A DNA stretch of 64,000 nt from Symbiotaphrina buchneri (GCA_001599915.1 BCIG01000018.1:372001-436000); one strand, 5' to 3'. Numbered from the stretch's first letter, positions 12,796-24,358 are shown. The notes: a model not told the origin generated them from the letters alone. Numbers and translations: made by a program.

Positions 12796-13196
12796 ATGGA
12801 CGATTCAACCTCGAGTTTGAGCAATCTAGACCTGTCGAAGCTCTCCGACCACGATAAGAGAGAGATCCAGCAGTTCTTGGTCAACGAGAGCCAAAAAACC
12901 AAGATCCAGCAAAGTGCGTTCTAGGCCCTTTCTTTCTTCCAATGCCCCAATCTGTTGGAGTGTTTTGCCTTGTTGGCGATCACATTCCATCCTGGACTTG
13001 ACTGACGGGCCTGTGTCGTGAAGCTGTTCACAGCTTGACAGAAACATGTTGGAAGAAGTGCGTCACGGGACGCATATCCGCGGGCAAGCTCGACAGATCA
13101 GAGGAGTCTTGCACGCAGAACTGTGTTGACAGGTTCATGGATACCAACTTCGCTGTCCTCAAGCACCTGGAGCAGATGAGGACTACATCTCTATAA
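12796..13196 (+). CDS. TIM8: Small Tim chaperone of the mitochondrial intermembrane space
   Basis: Exons 12796-12913 and 13024-13196 (96 aa); the 110 nt intron has a GTGCGT donor and AAG acceptor. The product carries the twin CX3C motif of small Tims, CWKKC and CTQNC, separated by 16 residues (KIQQ-TVHSLTETCWKKC and ESCTQNC). It ends in FMDTNFAVLKHLEQMR, a hallmark of Tim8. Tim8-Tim13 hexamers escort hydrophobic precursors such as Tim23 across the intermembrane space. The four cysteines form two disulphides installed by Mia40. It is convergent with the Derlin gene, 281 bp apart. Confidence 0.95.
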
Positions 13197-13477
13197 GGTC
13201 GGCAACGCATAAGGCGGTAGGGGAATGAGGAAAGAGAAATGTTCAAAGTGTGGTCACGGTTTGTCGCCTGAAGCGACATTGTATCATATCTGGATCAAAA
13301 GCATTTGGCGCAGGCGTACAGGAATCTACCCGACGGATTTACCGCCGTTCGCTCAAAATCAAACGCTAGCAAAATACTCCGCTCGTGGATATAGAAGCAT
13401 TGCACATCCCATCCTTCGTCCCATAGTCGTTGCGAAAATCAAAATAACATCTAGATACCCCATTTTTTGGCGAGAAT

Positions 13478-14352
13478 TTACCTCACATCGGGCGCAGCGG
13501 CAGCGGCAATATCGTGATTGATGGGTGCCGCATCCGTTCCTGCTTCCTCCCGCCTCGGTCTCCCTTCAAACAGGCGTCTCCACCACATGGGAGGATCCAA
13601 GGGCCTCTGCCCGTTGTGTAATGATGGGTACACATCATTGAAAAAGTACCACACTAGGTTGGTCAGCCGTTGATACAAGGATGCTGCAGGAAGCGGGCAA
13701 GACGGACCATGGCCTACAATCACACCGCAAATTTCATCTTTCGGTACAGATCCATGCAACACCAGACTGAAAGCCATCAAGACCCACGGCAGGTACGGGG
13801 CCGTAAAGACCAACAGTCCCAGAAAACTCAGCCGCGTATCGGGGTTTCGCCGGCTCCAAATGTAGACCAAACTTGATGATAGGGCACTTCCAAGGAATGG
13901 CATCGACAGTAGCGGCGAGAGTGCAAGGAGTGCCAGGACGGCATAGAGGAGTAACCATGAGAAGTGCGCGGGACTCCGGCCGGAAGATTCTTCTAAGAGG
14001 CGGGAGTACCTCTGGAGGAAGAAGACATGGAATATGAGGTCCAGGGAGAGTGGGCCAAAGTAGAGGAAGGTTGTTATCAGGCGCCAGTACTGTACGGTTA
14101 CCGTCGTTAGGAGCGTTCAAGGTCGTAAGTAGATTCGCGCTTGGGAGACCACTTTACCTGATTCTTGATAAAAACGGACCGGAAGCTGTAGAATAATTGG
14201 AACGGAGTTATGACATGGCACTGGACCAGGATACTTGTTGCGACTGTCGCAGTGGTCCACCAGCGGGTACAGACTGGCATCTCATAGAACCACTGCTCGA
14301 GCGGAAGCTGACCGGGACCGCCAAGGCCAGCGTCCCCAAGGACCGCCGCCAT
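13478..14352 (-). CDS. DER1: Derlin (Der1-like ERAD membrane protein)
   Basis: Exons 14352-14158, 14089-13708, 13653-13478 (250 aa), with introns of 68 and 54 nt. The N-terminus has PLEQWFYEMPVCTRWW, typical of Derlins. It continues with TPFQLFYSFRSVFIKNQYWR, including the conserved WR motif, then several hydrophobic segments (LITTFLYFGPLSLDLIF, SWLLLYAVLALLALSPLL and others). The tail is VWYFFNDVYPSLHNGQRPL. Derlins are inactive rhomboid relatives in the ER membrane that help retrotranslocate misfolded proteins. The C-terminus is short and Arg/Ala-rich, with no SHP motif that I can see. Yeast has Der1 and Dfm1; I did not separate the two orthology groups with certainty. Confidence 0.92.
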
Positions 14353-14511
14353 TGATGGCCGACAACTGTTGGATAGGTGAGAACGACGGAGGGTGGGAAG
14401 GCAGGCGCGACGAGAAGCGCGGCTGTCAGAAGGCTTCGATCTGAATGGTGAATGATGGATGGATGATCTGGCCTGCGCCAGGTGAAGTTGTATTGTGTTG
14501 TCGTGGGGTGG

Positions 14512-14539
14512 AAGCCGTCAAGCCGTCAAGCCGTCAAGC
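14512..14539. repeat. Tandem repeat of 8-bp unit AAGCCGTC, 3.5 copies
   Basis: Three perfect AAGCCGTC units plus AAGC read directly from the sequence, in the Derlin promoter. Confidence 0.9.
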
Positions 14540-14693
14540 TGGCCTGATCTGAATGACGAAGAACATCATTGAGGTATTGAATGGATGAGAGCGGATTAAT
14601 AGAGTCTCCGAGAGGAGCAGCACACATTATTTGGTGCGGTACCTCAGTCTTTGGCTTACTCCGGGGTGTAATGGTAGCAATTCTCAGGCGAGG

Positions 14694-14751
14694 CTAGGGT
14701 AGGTACAACTAGGTACTTAAAGGTGAGGTACCCTACCGACCTTACCTAAGG
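14694..14751. repeat. GGTAC/CCTTA palindromic block
   Basis: Overlapping AGGTAC, GGTACC and CCTTACCTAAGG words in both orientations between DER1 and CENP-A. One of the dispersed family described in the findings. Confidence 0.7.
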
Positions 14752-15118
14752 CAAGTCAACAAACCAGCCATCCATCCATCACTTGAGGTGAGCGACTCTT
14801 GCTCGCCTGCATCCTCCAGCCTCCATCATTATTCTCGTTCATTCCGATGCTGCTTCCACTCCACCCTGCACCCTTTGTCATCACTCCCGCCCGTCTGCGG
14901 TCCTACGACCTGTCTCCTGCCGCCTATATCATTGCGCTGCATTGTACGACGCCGTCCTGATCCCATATCCCTCATATGCCCCGTGACGCGCCTGCCCGAT
15001 TACCTTCACACTCACCGTCTTGACAGTTGGCGCGCGGCAGACAACAGCAGCTTCCCGACCCAGAATCAGCGAACTACGATTACATTGGCTCCCTCGATCG
15101 ATATCGCCCTAACGCGAC

Positions 15119-15794
15119 ATGCCTCCCAGGCGGCAGATGGCCAGGCGCACCGGTGCTCCTGGTCCACCGCGGTCGAGTCTCCAAACTGCTGCAGCGAGGC
15201 GCAGGAGCGGCGGGAAGACGATAAGGTCAAGCGATGCAAGTCAATATCGATCTACAGGCGGCAAGACTATCAGGCAAAGACGTGTTGAGCGTGCGTCCGC
15301 CCTTTTTGAACCCCCCTGAACGTTTCAGACGCCAGCCCGTGCCGAGTAAAGAAGGATAGGATGCATGGTACTAACGACATACTCCTTGTACAGCAGGTGA
15401 TCCCGTCCCGCGGAAAGCACACCGGTATAGGCCAGGAACACTTGCCCTTAGAGAGATCCGCCGCTACCAACGAACCACCGACCTCCTCCTCCTCAAGTTA
15501 CCCTTCTCTCGCTTGGTGAGTCCAGCGCCGGCTCCCTTCCGTGACCGAGCGGGCCCCTTACTAACGGAGGGCAACTAGGTTCGCGAGATTGCTCTCTCAC
15601 TAGTTGTTCCTGGCGAGACGTTGCGCTGGCAATCGCAAGCCATCCAGGCCCTGCAGGAAGCTGCCGAGGCCTTCTTAGTGCACCTTTTTGAAGACACCAA
15701 CCTTTGCGCAATCCACGCAAAGCGCGTGACTATAATGCAGAAGGATATCCAACTGGCGCGACGGATTAGGGGCGCCTGGGGTGGACTTGGTTAG
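15119..15794 (+). CDS. CSE4: Centromeric histone H3 (CENP-A)
   Basis: Exons 15119-15290, 15394-15515, 15579-15794 (169 aa). A tail of about 60 residues ([20 protein letters not shown]) leads into the histone fold: [20 protein letters not shown] (alpha-N), [17 protein letters not shown], then [20 protein letters not shown]. The long loop 1 and the LRWQ tryptophan separate CENP-A from canonical H3, which has DLRFQS. The end [20 protein letters not shown] is H3-like, followed by the short tail [12 protein letters not shown]. The tail lacks the ARTKQTARKSTGGKAPRK pattern of H3. It contains GGKTIR twice (residues 31-36 and 47-52). Intron 1 ends in a tandem CAGCAG acceptor, so a one-residue variant (PGD or RD) is possible. 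CENP-A nucleosomes mark centromeres and seed kinetochores. Confidence 0.96.
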
Positions 15795-16227
15795 AACCGC
15801 CTTACGAAGGCTTGGGGAAAATAGGGTTCCTACTGGCGTTTGGGGTTTACTGTATTGGGTACCGATCTTGACTCGAAACCGGGTGAAAGGCACCAGGAGT
15901 TAGATCCACTTGGCAGCAGGGCAGTGCTCATACCGACTAGGGGCGGACGGTGCGCCAATCGTTGTATGATTCTGAAATAGCAGTATGGCGGCAAATTCAA
16001 GCTCTGGTTGAAACTGCAGAATCCGGACCCAGCTTCCACTCCTGGAGATGCATGCCGACAAGAACCTCAAGCCTAGCCAGGACAGCTGACTCCTGTCCGA
16101 CTGGTATATACGCGCGGCTGCAGTCATAGATGATATGATAAAGCCAAAACCAAACAAAGCCCCGCTGGTAAGAACTACTTGCTCTGGTGAGATTGTCCAC
16201 GTCAAGGACCATTGCCGCAACATCATG
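15795..16227. other. Convergent spacer between CENP-A and MAU2
   Basis: 433 bp between two 3' ends. No gene; it must contain both terminators. Minus-strand frames here are shadows without family signatures. Confidence 0.6.
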
Positions 16228-18779
16228 TTAGTGACCCAGGGGCTTAGTGTGGCCAATCTTCTGAGCCAAGCGCAAAGCTTCAGTTCGAGCGGCCTGTGCC
16301 TCGTTGTGCTTGGAATGGAGTTCCCTAGTCTCCGCCACCATGCCCCCTGCGACGCTGATCCAAAGCTTGTTTCCGCTTCTCTTGGCCATGTTCAAGCCTG
16401 CCAGCGCGCTTTTCTCTGATTGTTCGCCAATGACACCTGTGAAGAATTTCCAGCCCATGAAACCCAAGATGATGGATTGCAACTGGGAGTTGGCCACCTC
16501 CTGTGCCGCCTTTAGCGCCAGTTGCAAGTGCTTTTTGATATTGATGAGCGTATCAGCGTGCACAGAACACGCTTTCACCAGGTAAAATGCTGATTTGATG
16601 CTTTTGTTCGGATGATCCCTGCAGTAAGGCTCAAGAACAGACAGTATGCCCGCGAGACTGTGATGCTGCGGATGGGATGGTGCCCGAATTATTGGAGCCA
16701 TGTTCAGTCCAGCCAGAAGGGCGAGCTGTCCCTGAACATTATTCATATTCGAGCTATCTTGCTTCACCGCGAAAAGGGGATGTTGATAAGCCAGAAGGGC
16801 CGCATCCAGATCACCGGTGCCATGATAGATGATTGCCCGGAGATAATATGCCAGGTACCTTAATTCTTCAGGACACTCTTCCTGCAGATCGCCAAGGTCC
16901 CTGTCAAGAAGCTCATATGTATCACGTGCAGTCTCCCAGTTTGTGCGGCTGCATTGAATGAAAGCGAGGTGTAATCGTATATAGCAAGTCAAGATCTTTC
17001 TGTATATGACACGGGATGCCAGCGACTCAAGTGACCCGGGACCATACTCTCCGACGAGATCGGGCGTCGGAGCTGGAACGTATCCAAATTAGCGTGGTAT
17101 CGGCAGCATGTGAGAAATGGTCTGTCTTACCGGTTGCGGCGTCCAGGCCATTTTGCAGATAATTTTCGGCTTTGTTACCTGCATATGCGGTGTAAAAGCA
17201 TTCAAGAGCTCCGCTCAGAAAGTACGCCAAGACGTACATATCTCTCTTAGGCAACACGTTGAACAGCAGACTGTCCACCTCAGTTTGAAAGCCTCCTGAT
17301 CCAGGTGCAGATTCGACAGCGGCCACCTTTGGTCCTGTTGTATGAGGTATGGGCACTGAGAACTCCCCGCTTTGGGACCATTTTGAGCTTGAGACTGCCC
17401 GATCCGCAACCTTTCCGAATTCAGCCATGTTGGAAGCCGGGTAGGCATTGCTCGGTTGCCGAAGGCAACACGCCAAGTCCAGCAAATGCATATAGAGAAT
17501 TAACTGAGGGGCGTCATCATAGAAACTTTCCAGCTGTAAGCTTCGCGCAGCAGCCAGACAATGTTGGGCTTGCTCGACTGCATCACTTTGTCCTGAACGT
17601 AGGTGCAGTAATGCTTCCAGAATAGCCGCGATTACGTACACAGCATGATGAGCCTGGTTATGAGCCGTTTCACATATGAGTCTGAGATGGTGCAGTGCTA
17701 GCCCGAGTTCCTGTACGGTTTGCAGCTCCACGGAGAAAGCTACGCGCAGAAATCGGAAAGCGTAGGACCATGCTAGATGCTTCAGCCTTGGCCAGGGTTA
17801 GATTATTACTCGTGAGCCGCAAAGCTGCGCTGCTTACATCTTCGACTCTTCCACAAGCCTATCCAGAGTCTTCAATGACGCCTTTGGACTCGACTTGAAG
17901 ATCACCCGACACAATAGGAAGCTCATCTGGTACTTCAACTCCAGGAAACGATGCTAAGCTGCATTAGCACAGTATTACGGCCATCATGGTGGCAAGGGTG
18001 TGTGTGTACCCGCTCACATAATTTGATCTAAGGAAATCAGCTACCAGCTACGATAAACAGACCAGTAACATACCCCTTTATTGAGGACCTCCTCGGCTTC
18101 CATATCATTGTCCGTTTCATCGTGCAAAAGACTGGCATAACGAAGTCGCACGGCTGCTTCCAGGCGAGGTTGCAGCCTCCAATGCTAGACTACGTATCAG
18201 TCATCGCTGGACATGCCTGTCAGACGCGGTCCATGTGCACACCTTCAGGACACTTTCTAAACAGCCCAAACCAGTGGCTATGAGCTTGTAGTAACTTTCC
18301 AGGTACACAGAATCCGGAGGAGCTCCGGAAGGACAGCTTCCATGGGCGACGCGGATGTAGTCCTCGGCGAGACTCAAGAGCAGGGAGACGTGATCGACTG
18401 CAGGAGGCGTTGGAGAGAATGCTTGTGGTACTGTCGGCCTCTGTGCGGCGGAGGTATGACTGGGCACATGATGGGCATCGGTGTTGTGCAGCGCAGTTTG
18501 TTGCATGTCTATGGATCGCTGGTAGTAGGGTTGCTGCGGGACCTGGCTACCGTATTGATAGTTGTCGACAGGAGGATAGAGGGGCTGCCACTGGTTGGGA
18601 TACGGTGCATACTGCTGCCGCTGCGCGCCACGAGAGGCAACTGGAATCTGCACCTCGATCGCAGGACGAGGGTGCGATGGTGGATGCTGGCCCGCCATGG
18701 GCGGCGGCATGAATGAATTATAAGTGTGAGCGGGATGGTGAGGATGAGGATGAGGATGAGGATGACCTTGATAAGACAT
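16228..18779 (-). CDS. SCC4: Cohesin-loading factor Mau2/Scc4
   Basis: Six exons: 18779-18243, 18184-18074, 18027-18010, 17953-17838, 17786-17131, 17072-16228 (760 aa, sum divisible by three). The third exon is only 18 nt and encodes IKLCER. Splicing joins HWRLQPRLEAAVRLRYASLL and DETDNDMEAEEVLNKG to IKLCERHRFLELKYQM, then LAWSYAFRFLRVAFSVELQ, the TPR-superhelix pattern of Mau2. The N-terminus is His/Pro-, Gln- and Tyr-rich and low in complexity, with a HPHPHPHP run encoded by a GATGAG-type repeat. In yeast, Scc4 binds the Scc2 N-terminus and loads cohesin onto chromatin, notably at centromeres. All introns are 46-58 nt. It lies tail to tail with CENP-A. Confidence 0.93.
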
Positions 18780-19400
18780 GGCGCCGGTTGAGCATCATGG
18801 TACTTCCTGATGTGGTGCAAGTCAGGAGGAGACGCAAAGATCCCTCTCTTGTATTCACGCCGCAAGCTCTCTGATGGGGCTGTGAATGCGATCGTCTACG
18901 ACTTTTCCTGCCTATCTTACCTAGCTTGCCCTAACTTAAAAGTCGATCACTCACTGAAGGGAAGATGCGACGGTTGGATTGCAGCTGTTGTTGTATTTTG
19001 TGCCTTATCGCTGATGGAGGTACAGTTGGAAGGTACCAAACTTTAGTCAGCCGCGCGTCTGCGTGCATGCGACAGTACGAAGCTACGTACAGCTCTCATT
19101 TGATTGGTCTCCTGACGTCTTTAAGAGAAGTGCTTTTGGACCTCGGCTGGTAGCATTCGGGCTTTTTATAAAGGCGCTTTGCTGTACGGAGTGCGGATGG
19201 AATTTCCTGCAGCAAGCATTCTGCCCAATATACCTGTAATAACTCGCCGTCTTCCAGGTCCGTTGTTATTATTTTTATCATTGTCATTATATTTTCTCCT
19301 CATCTTTCAACGCTTGAATGATCGGCTTTTTGAAGGCCGTACATCCCGTCCGATACTTCTTTGACCCTATATATATATATATATAAATCTATGCATATAG
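18780..19400. promoter_or_regulatory. Bidirectional promoter MAU2 / hydrolase
   Basis: 621 bp between divergent starts. The hydrolase side ends in a TA microsatellite just before the ATG. No other defined motif. Confidence 0.55.
19369..19385. repeat. TA dinucleotide microsatellite next to a start codon
   Basis: An uninterrupted TA run that ends about 16 bp before the hydrolase ATG at 19401. Confidence 0.9.
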
Positions 19401-20981
19401 ATGATGGAGTTGTTCTGGCCCAGCTTCCGGCGGCGGACGACCTTCCATCATGCTTCCGAGACCATCAACCTGGTATCCAAGTCGGGCTCGCAGACGAGCC
19501 TGGCCGAGCTTTGCGCTGCCCAAACTCCTCCCTGCCGATTGAACCCCTTTCTCTTCAATGGCCACCTGCAGACCTTCTGGACCGTCATTAAAAATCAGGA
19601 TGTGCCAATCTACTATAAGAGGAAGATCTTCGAGGCAGAAGATCCTCGCTACGCGGGCACCTTTGCTGTCGACTTCGTGGTCGACGCTTATGAGTCTTTC
19701 GACGACAGGCTTCCGCCCCGAACCAGCTACTTTGACGATGATGATTTTGAAAAGTATGCTTCGTTAGACAGCAAACCTATGCTCGTGACATTACATGGCC
19801 TGAGCGGAGGCTCGCATGAACTCTACCTTCGCCATGTGCTAGCGCCTTTGGTCACTCCAGAAGGAGGCTGGGCTGCTTGCGTAGTCAATTCTAGAGGATG
19901 CGCCATGTCCAAAATCACCAGTGGAGTCTTGTACAATGCAAGAGCTACGTGGGACGTGCGACAGACTGTTCGGTGGCTGAGGAAGAAATTCCCAAATAGA
20001 CCGCTATATGGCATCGGATACTCTCTGGGGGCAAATATTTTAGCCAACGTATGCTACTCGTCCGCCTTCGACAGCACAGGCGGTTGAAGCTGGAATTCCT
20101 AGCCAAAACTAACTGCTGCTAGTACCTGGGTGAGGAAGGTTCAGCTTGCGAGCTCAAAGCCGCGGTGGTCGTGTCGAATCCTTGGAATTTAGATGCAGGC
20201 TCCCTAGCGCTGCAACGAACATGGCTCGGCCGGGAAGTGTATTCCAGAGCCATGGCTACCAACATGAAGAGGTTGTTCGAAGGGTATGGCTGCTCCCCTC
20301 GAGATCGTGCGTCCACAAGAGAATTGACCCACGATAGGCATGTAGAAGAAATCGCGAAGAATCCGAGAGTAGACATCGACCGTGTACGAGCGATCAACTA
20401 CCTCCATGAATTTGATCGGTATCCCAAAAAGGTTGTCCTCGAGATTGCATCTCTAGAACTGACTTGACTGTAGAGAATTGCAATGCCCCACATGGGGTTA
20501 TCCAACCGAAGGAGCATACTACCGTGACGCTTCCTCGGTAGATTCAATCCTGGCAGCCAGGATACCCGTATTCGCGATCCACGCAGAGGATGACCCCGTG
20601 AGCTGACCGTAAGGCCCCTTGGATATTAACACCTGACCGATGCGTGCAGATCGCGGTACGAGAAGCAATCCCATTCGAAGAATTCAAACGCAATCCGTAC
20701 ACGGTCCTTTGTCTGACTTCGCTGGGCGGACATCTAAGCTGGTTCGAACTCGGTGGCGGCAGATGGTTCGTGAAGCCTGTAAGTTCTTATTTCTCGCACA
20801 ACGACTTCCGCCTGACTCGGTCCAGGTTGTGAACTTCCTCCAGGAAATATCGCGCATGACTCCAATCACGGCATCAGATGACCAGAGAGCAGCGACAACT
20901 ACGTTCGTTAACCGGGATGATGGACGAATAGAAGGGCCACATTTCGATCCGATGCGGCGGAAATTGCACATAGAGATATAG
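19401..20981 (+). CDS. Alpha/beta hydrolase of the YheT/Eht1-Eeb1 family
   Basis: Five exons: 19401-20048, 20123-20418, 20474-20597, 20650-20778, 20826-20981 (450 aa). The family mark NPFLFNGHLQTFWTVIK is near residue 50. MLVTLHGLSGGSHELYLRHV follows, then the nucleophile elbow GYSLGANILANYLGEEG. The later half holds CPTWGYPTEGAYYRDASS, the acid region FAIHAEDDPIAV and the histidine in LTSLGGHLSWFE. This gives a complete Ser-Asp-His triad. Yeast relatives Eht1, Eeb1 and YMR210w make or cleave medium-chain ethyl esters or acylglycerols; which activity applies here cannot be read. Two ATGs stand in tandem at 19401 and 19404. Confidence 0.9.
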
Positions 20982-21213
20982 AAATAGAGAGATAGAGCAA
21001 AGCCCTTTTAACGCCTGCAAATGCTCCGAATACAGCCTACGCCTCATGCAAATGACACTCTCTTTTTTGTAGAGGCCGTCGACACAGCTTGCTGAGTGTC
21101 ATCATGTTTATCTTCTCCATCCCGACGTTTGCGCTTGTGACGGATCGAGTTCTTGGTATCTTCCTGCGACGATGTAAGCTAGGTCAAGAAAATGCGCACG
21201 GGAGTAGTTCCGG

Positions 21214-21806
21214 TCATACAAGCTTGTTCTTCCTCTGCTGCTCCCTGGCTTCGGCCTCTTTCCTTCTGGCCTCTCTGATTTCCTCCATCTGCCTCTGAAT
21301 TTCCCAGCCGACGTCAGTAATTCCGCACCACCAGACTCAGGAATAAGGTGACCGCACCGCTTTCATCATCTTCGATTCAATCTGCCCTTCCTTATCCGCT
21401 GTCACCATGGCCAATATGGTAAGCATGCTCTCCTGTTGTACGGCGAGTCAGCGATTGTCGCCGTCATAGGCGGGGCAGCCCAAATGGCAGTAGCTGGCCA
21501 TAAGTGTGCACTCACCTGATCATCCACGAAGACCTTGCCCTTCTTCTTCCCCTTGGGCTTTTCGACGCCCACAGGGGTGATCATATTAAGTTTTGGTATG
21601 CCCAGTTCCTCATCGGTGTAGGTGCGCTGCTTCTTCTTGGGCGCGGGCAGGTTCGGCTTGGTCTTCTGCTGCTTCGGCGGTGGCGGTTGTGCCTTCTTTT
21701 TCGTGATTTTATTACCAGCACTGGTAGGCTTTGCAGCACTGCTACTTCGATTCCGGGCGGGTTTCCCTTTTCCCGAGCCACCAGCTGAGCCCTTGGTTGG
21801 TGCCAT
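21214..21806 (-). CDS. LOC1: 60S ribosome assembly / mRNA localisation factor Loc1
   Basis: Exons 21806-21516, 21432-21358, 21294-21214 (148 aa), with introns of 83 and 63 nt. The protein is small and strongly basic. The signature is [20 protein letters not shown] followed by [18 protein letters not shown] helical tail [20 protein letters not shown] and [20 protein letters not shown] ends in NKLV. Loc1 is a nuclear/nucleolar RNA-binding protein needed for 60S assembly and, in yeast, ASH1 mRNA localisation. The last exon, only 81 nt, is easily missed. It is divergent from MTO1 with 263 bp between starts. Confidence 0.9.
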
Positions 21807-22069
21807 AATGTCGCGCTGATGCCGTAACGTGGTGTGCAGAGGAACTTTTTCCTTGGGCCGGCCAAGATTTCAAGTAAATCTGGGGTAGCGCTAAACTGAT
21901 AAGGCTGCGATAAAAAGGGGCAGAGAAGCGCGCGCCTAAAAAGTTCGACAACCTCCCACCCGCTTTCCAGCTCCCGGAGCCGATAGTGAGACTACCCCTT
22001 ACGGCTTTGAGATTCTCAATCTGGGGATCCTTTTCCTTACCGTGGCCCAGATATGCTCTTTGGTATGCT
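21807..22069. promoter_or_regulatory. Bidirectional promoter LOC1 / MTO1
   Basis: 263 bp shared upstream region of two RNA-maturation genes. No clear TATA box and no palindromic GGTACC block. Confidence 0.55.
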
Positions 22070-24358
22070 ATGAGATCGGTCCTGCGTCCAGTACGCCATG
22101 CGGCGCACCAGAGCACGCTTTGGCAAAGCCGTCGTCGCGGCCTCGCATCAGCAGCATCAAGCATCCGGTATATCTGTATGCCCTTGACTACTAGGCATCC
22201 AGCTGACTTCTTGGCTCTCAGGCCCTTTGATGTTGTGGTCATAGGGGGTGGCCATGCCGGTTCCGAGGCATGTGCCGCAGCCGCTCGAAGTGGCGCTCGT
22301 ACTGCCCTCATCACGCCCAAGCTGGACAACATCGGTGTGTGCTCGTGTAATCCCAGTTTCGGTGGAATCGGGAAGGGCGTTATGATCAGAGAGATCGATG
22401 CGCTCGACGGAGTCTGCGGCAGGATAGTGGACAAGGCTGGCGTGCAATTTCGGGTCCTCAACCGGAAAAAGGGTCCCGCTGTCTGGGGGCCCCGTGCACA
22501 GATCGATCGGCAGTTGTACAAAAAGTATATGCGGGAGGAGTTGTTGGGCTATCCGAATCTATCTATTGTCGAGGGCAGCGTCGCCGACATTGTCGTTCAC
22601 AAAAATGAACCGGGCTCCGTAGACGACCTTGGGCACCACGGAAAGATAGTTGGGGTGCGGCTTGAATCAGGGGAAGTCATCCCCACGAACCATGTCGTAA
22701 TCACAACAGGGACCTTCTTGGGCGGCGAGATCCACATAGGTGATTTCCTGCAGGCATGCTTTGTGGCGAAACCTGAGCTGATCTTTCGCAGGACTGAAGG
22801 TTTTCCCGGCTGGCCGCATAGGTGAGGCAGCTACATTCGGCCTTAGCAAGTCACTACGTGAAGCCGGCTTCAAATTGGGTCGTCTTAAAACGGGGACACC
22901 GCCGAGATTGCATGGGCCGACGATTGATTTCAAGCAGTTGGAGCCTCAGCCAGGTGATGACCCGCCGCAACCGTTCAGTTTTCTGAATGAATCCGTGGAA
23001 GTACGAGAGCAGCTTTCCTGCTATAGCACCTACACCAACAATGCCACCCATGACATAATCCGCGCAAATCTTGACAAGAGTATCCACATCCGGGAGACGG
23101 TCAAGGGTCCGCGCTACTGCCCGTCACTGGAATCCAAAATCATTAGATTCGCTGATAAGACCCAGCACTTGATTTGGCTGGAACCTGAAGGTTTTAACAC
23201 CGATGTTGTCTATCCAAACGGAATATCGATGACTGTACCAGAGGATGCGCAGGAGATGATGTTGAAGACTATCAAGGGGTTGGAAAACGTCAAGATGCTG
23301 CAGGCTGGTTACGGAGTGGAGTACGACTATGTGGATCCGAGGAGCTTGCGGGCAACGTTGGAGACAAAGATGATCAAAGGTCTTTTCCTTGCAGGTCAGA
23401 TCAATGGCACGACTGGATACGAGGAGGCTGCTGCACAAGGAATCATTGCTGGAATAAACGCCGGCCTCTCGGCTCAGTCTAAGCCGCAGCTGACGCTGCT
23501 TCGGAGTGATGGATACATAGGAATAATGATCGATGATCTGATCACGAAAGGTGTTTCGGAGCCGTATCGCATGTTCACTTCGCGAAGCGAATACAGGATG
23601 AACACAAGAGCAGACAATGCCGACTTACGCTTGACTCGAAAAGGCCGTGGTGCCGGCGTCGTCGGGCACAAGCGATGGTCGCAATTTCAAAACGACGCTG
23701 GTGAGATGGACGAGTTGAAGAAAATGTTGTTCGAAAAGAGATATAGTTCGCAGCGTTGGATAGAGCGAGGTTTCCGAGTTCATCAGGATACCGTCCGTCG
23801 CTCCGCCTTCGACCTTCTCAGGTTGAGCGGCGTGACAGTAGACGATCTAGCCCAAGATATACCGGAAATCTCTTCGTTCTCACCACGTATTCGTGAGAGG
23901 GTCGGCATTGAAGGTACGCCGGTTGAACATCCGTTGCGCAGTCTTTTCCTACCTCCTGCCTGGATTCCACTCACTCTACACAGGGACCTATGCGCCATAC
24001 GTTGAGCAACAGAACAAAGTCATGAGAGCCTTTGAGAGAGACGAGAATCTCGTGCTCCCCGTAGATCTCGATTACAATGGGATCCATGGCCTCTCTACTG
24101 AAGAGCGCGCCATTTTGACGGCGACGAAGCCGGAGTCCATCGGACAAGCGAGGAGGATTGAAGGAGTGAGGCTTCTATTCTGAATCAAATATCGCAACCA
24201 AAGCTGACCCATTTTGTCAGATGACTCCTGCGGGGTCTTTGCGTCTTCTGGCATATGTGCGGAATGAGAAGAGAGCCCGATCCAGCGTCGCCACTTTAGA
24301 CGCGGCGGACACCACAATCACACCGGCACTGGACCTCGGGTTATCTCCACAGCTATGA
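22070..24358 (+). CDS. MTO1: Mitochondrial tRNA U34 modification enzyme Mto1 (GidA/MnmG family)
   Basis: Exons 22070-22739, 22792-23913, 23984-24165, 24221-24358 (703 aa). The start [20 protein letters not shown] gives an Arg-rich presequence and is chosen over the in-frame ATG at 21986. The FAD-binding fold follows: [20 protein letters not shown], then [17 protein letters not shown] and [13 protein letters not shown]. Later come [40 protein letters not shown] and [20 protein letters not shown]. The helical C-terminus ends [14 protein letters not shown]. MnmG with MnmE installs the carboxymethylaminomethyl group on wobble uridine of mitochondrial tRNAs. Introns are 52-70 nt. It is convergent with CRD1, 137 bp apart. 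Confidence 0.96.

Larger units (their letters stand above)
14353..15118. promoter_or_regulatory. Bidirectional promoter DER1 / CENP-A
   Basis: 766 bp between divergent starts. It holds an 8-bp tandem repeat (14512-14539) and a dense GGTAC/CCTTA cluster (14694-14751). The CENP-A-proximal 350 bp is C/T-rich. An open frame at 14788-15288 overlaps the CENP-A start in another frame and looks spurious. Confidence 0.55.

Noticed and set aside
14788-15288. 166-codon plus-strand frame
   Set aside because: Overlaps the CENP-A start in another frame, Ser/Cys/Arg-rich, no family signature.
18342-18716. Two plus-strand frames of 100-124 codons
   Set aside because: Antisense shadows of the first MAU2 exon, driven by its Gln/Pro-rich codons.
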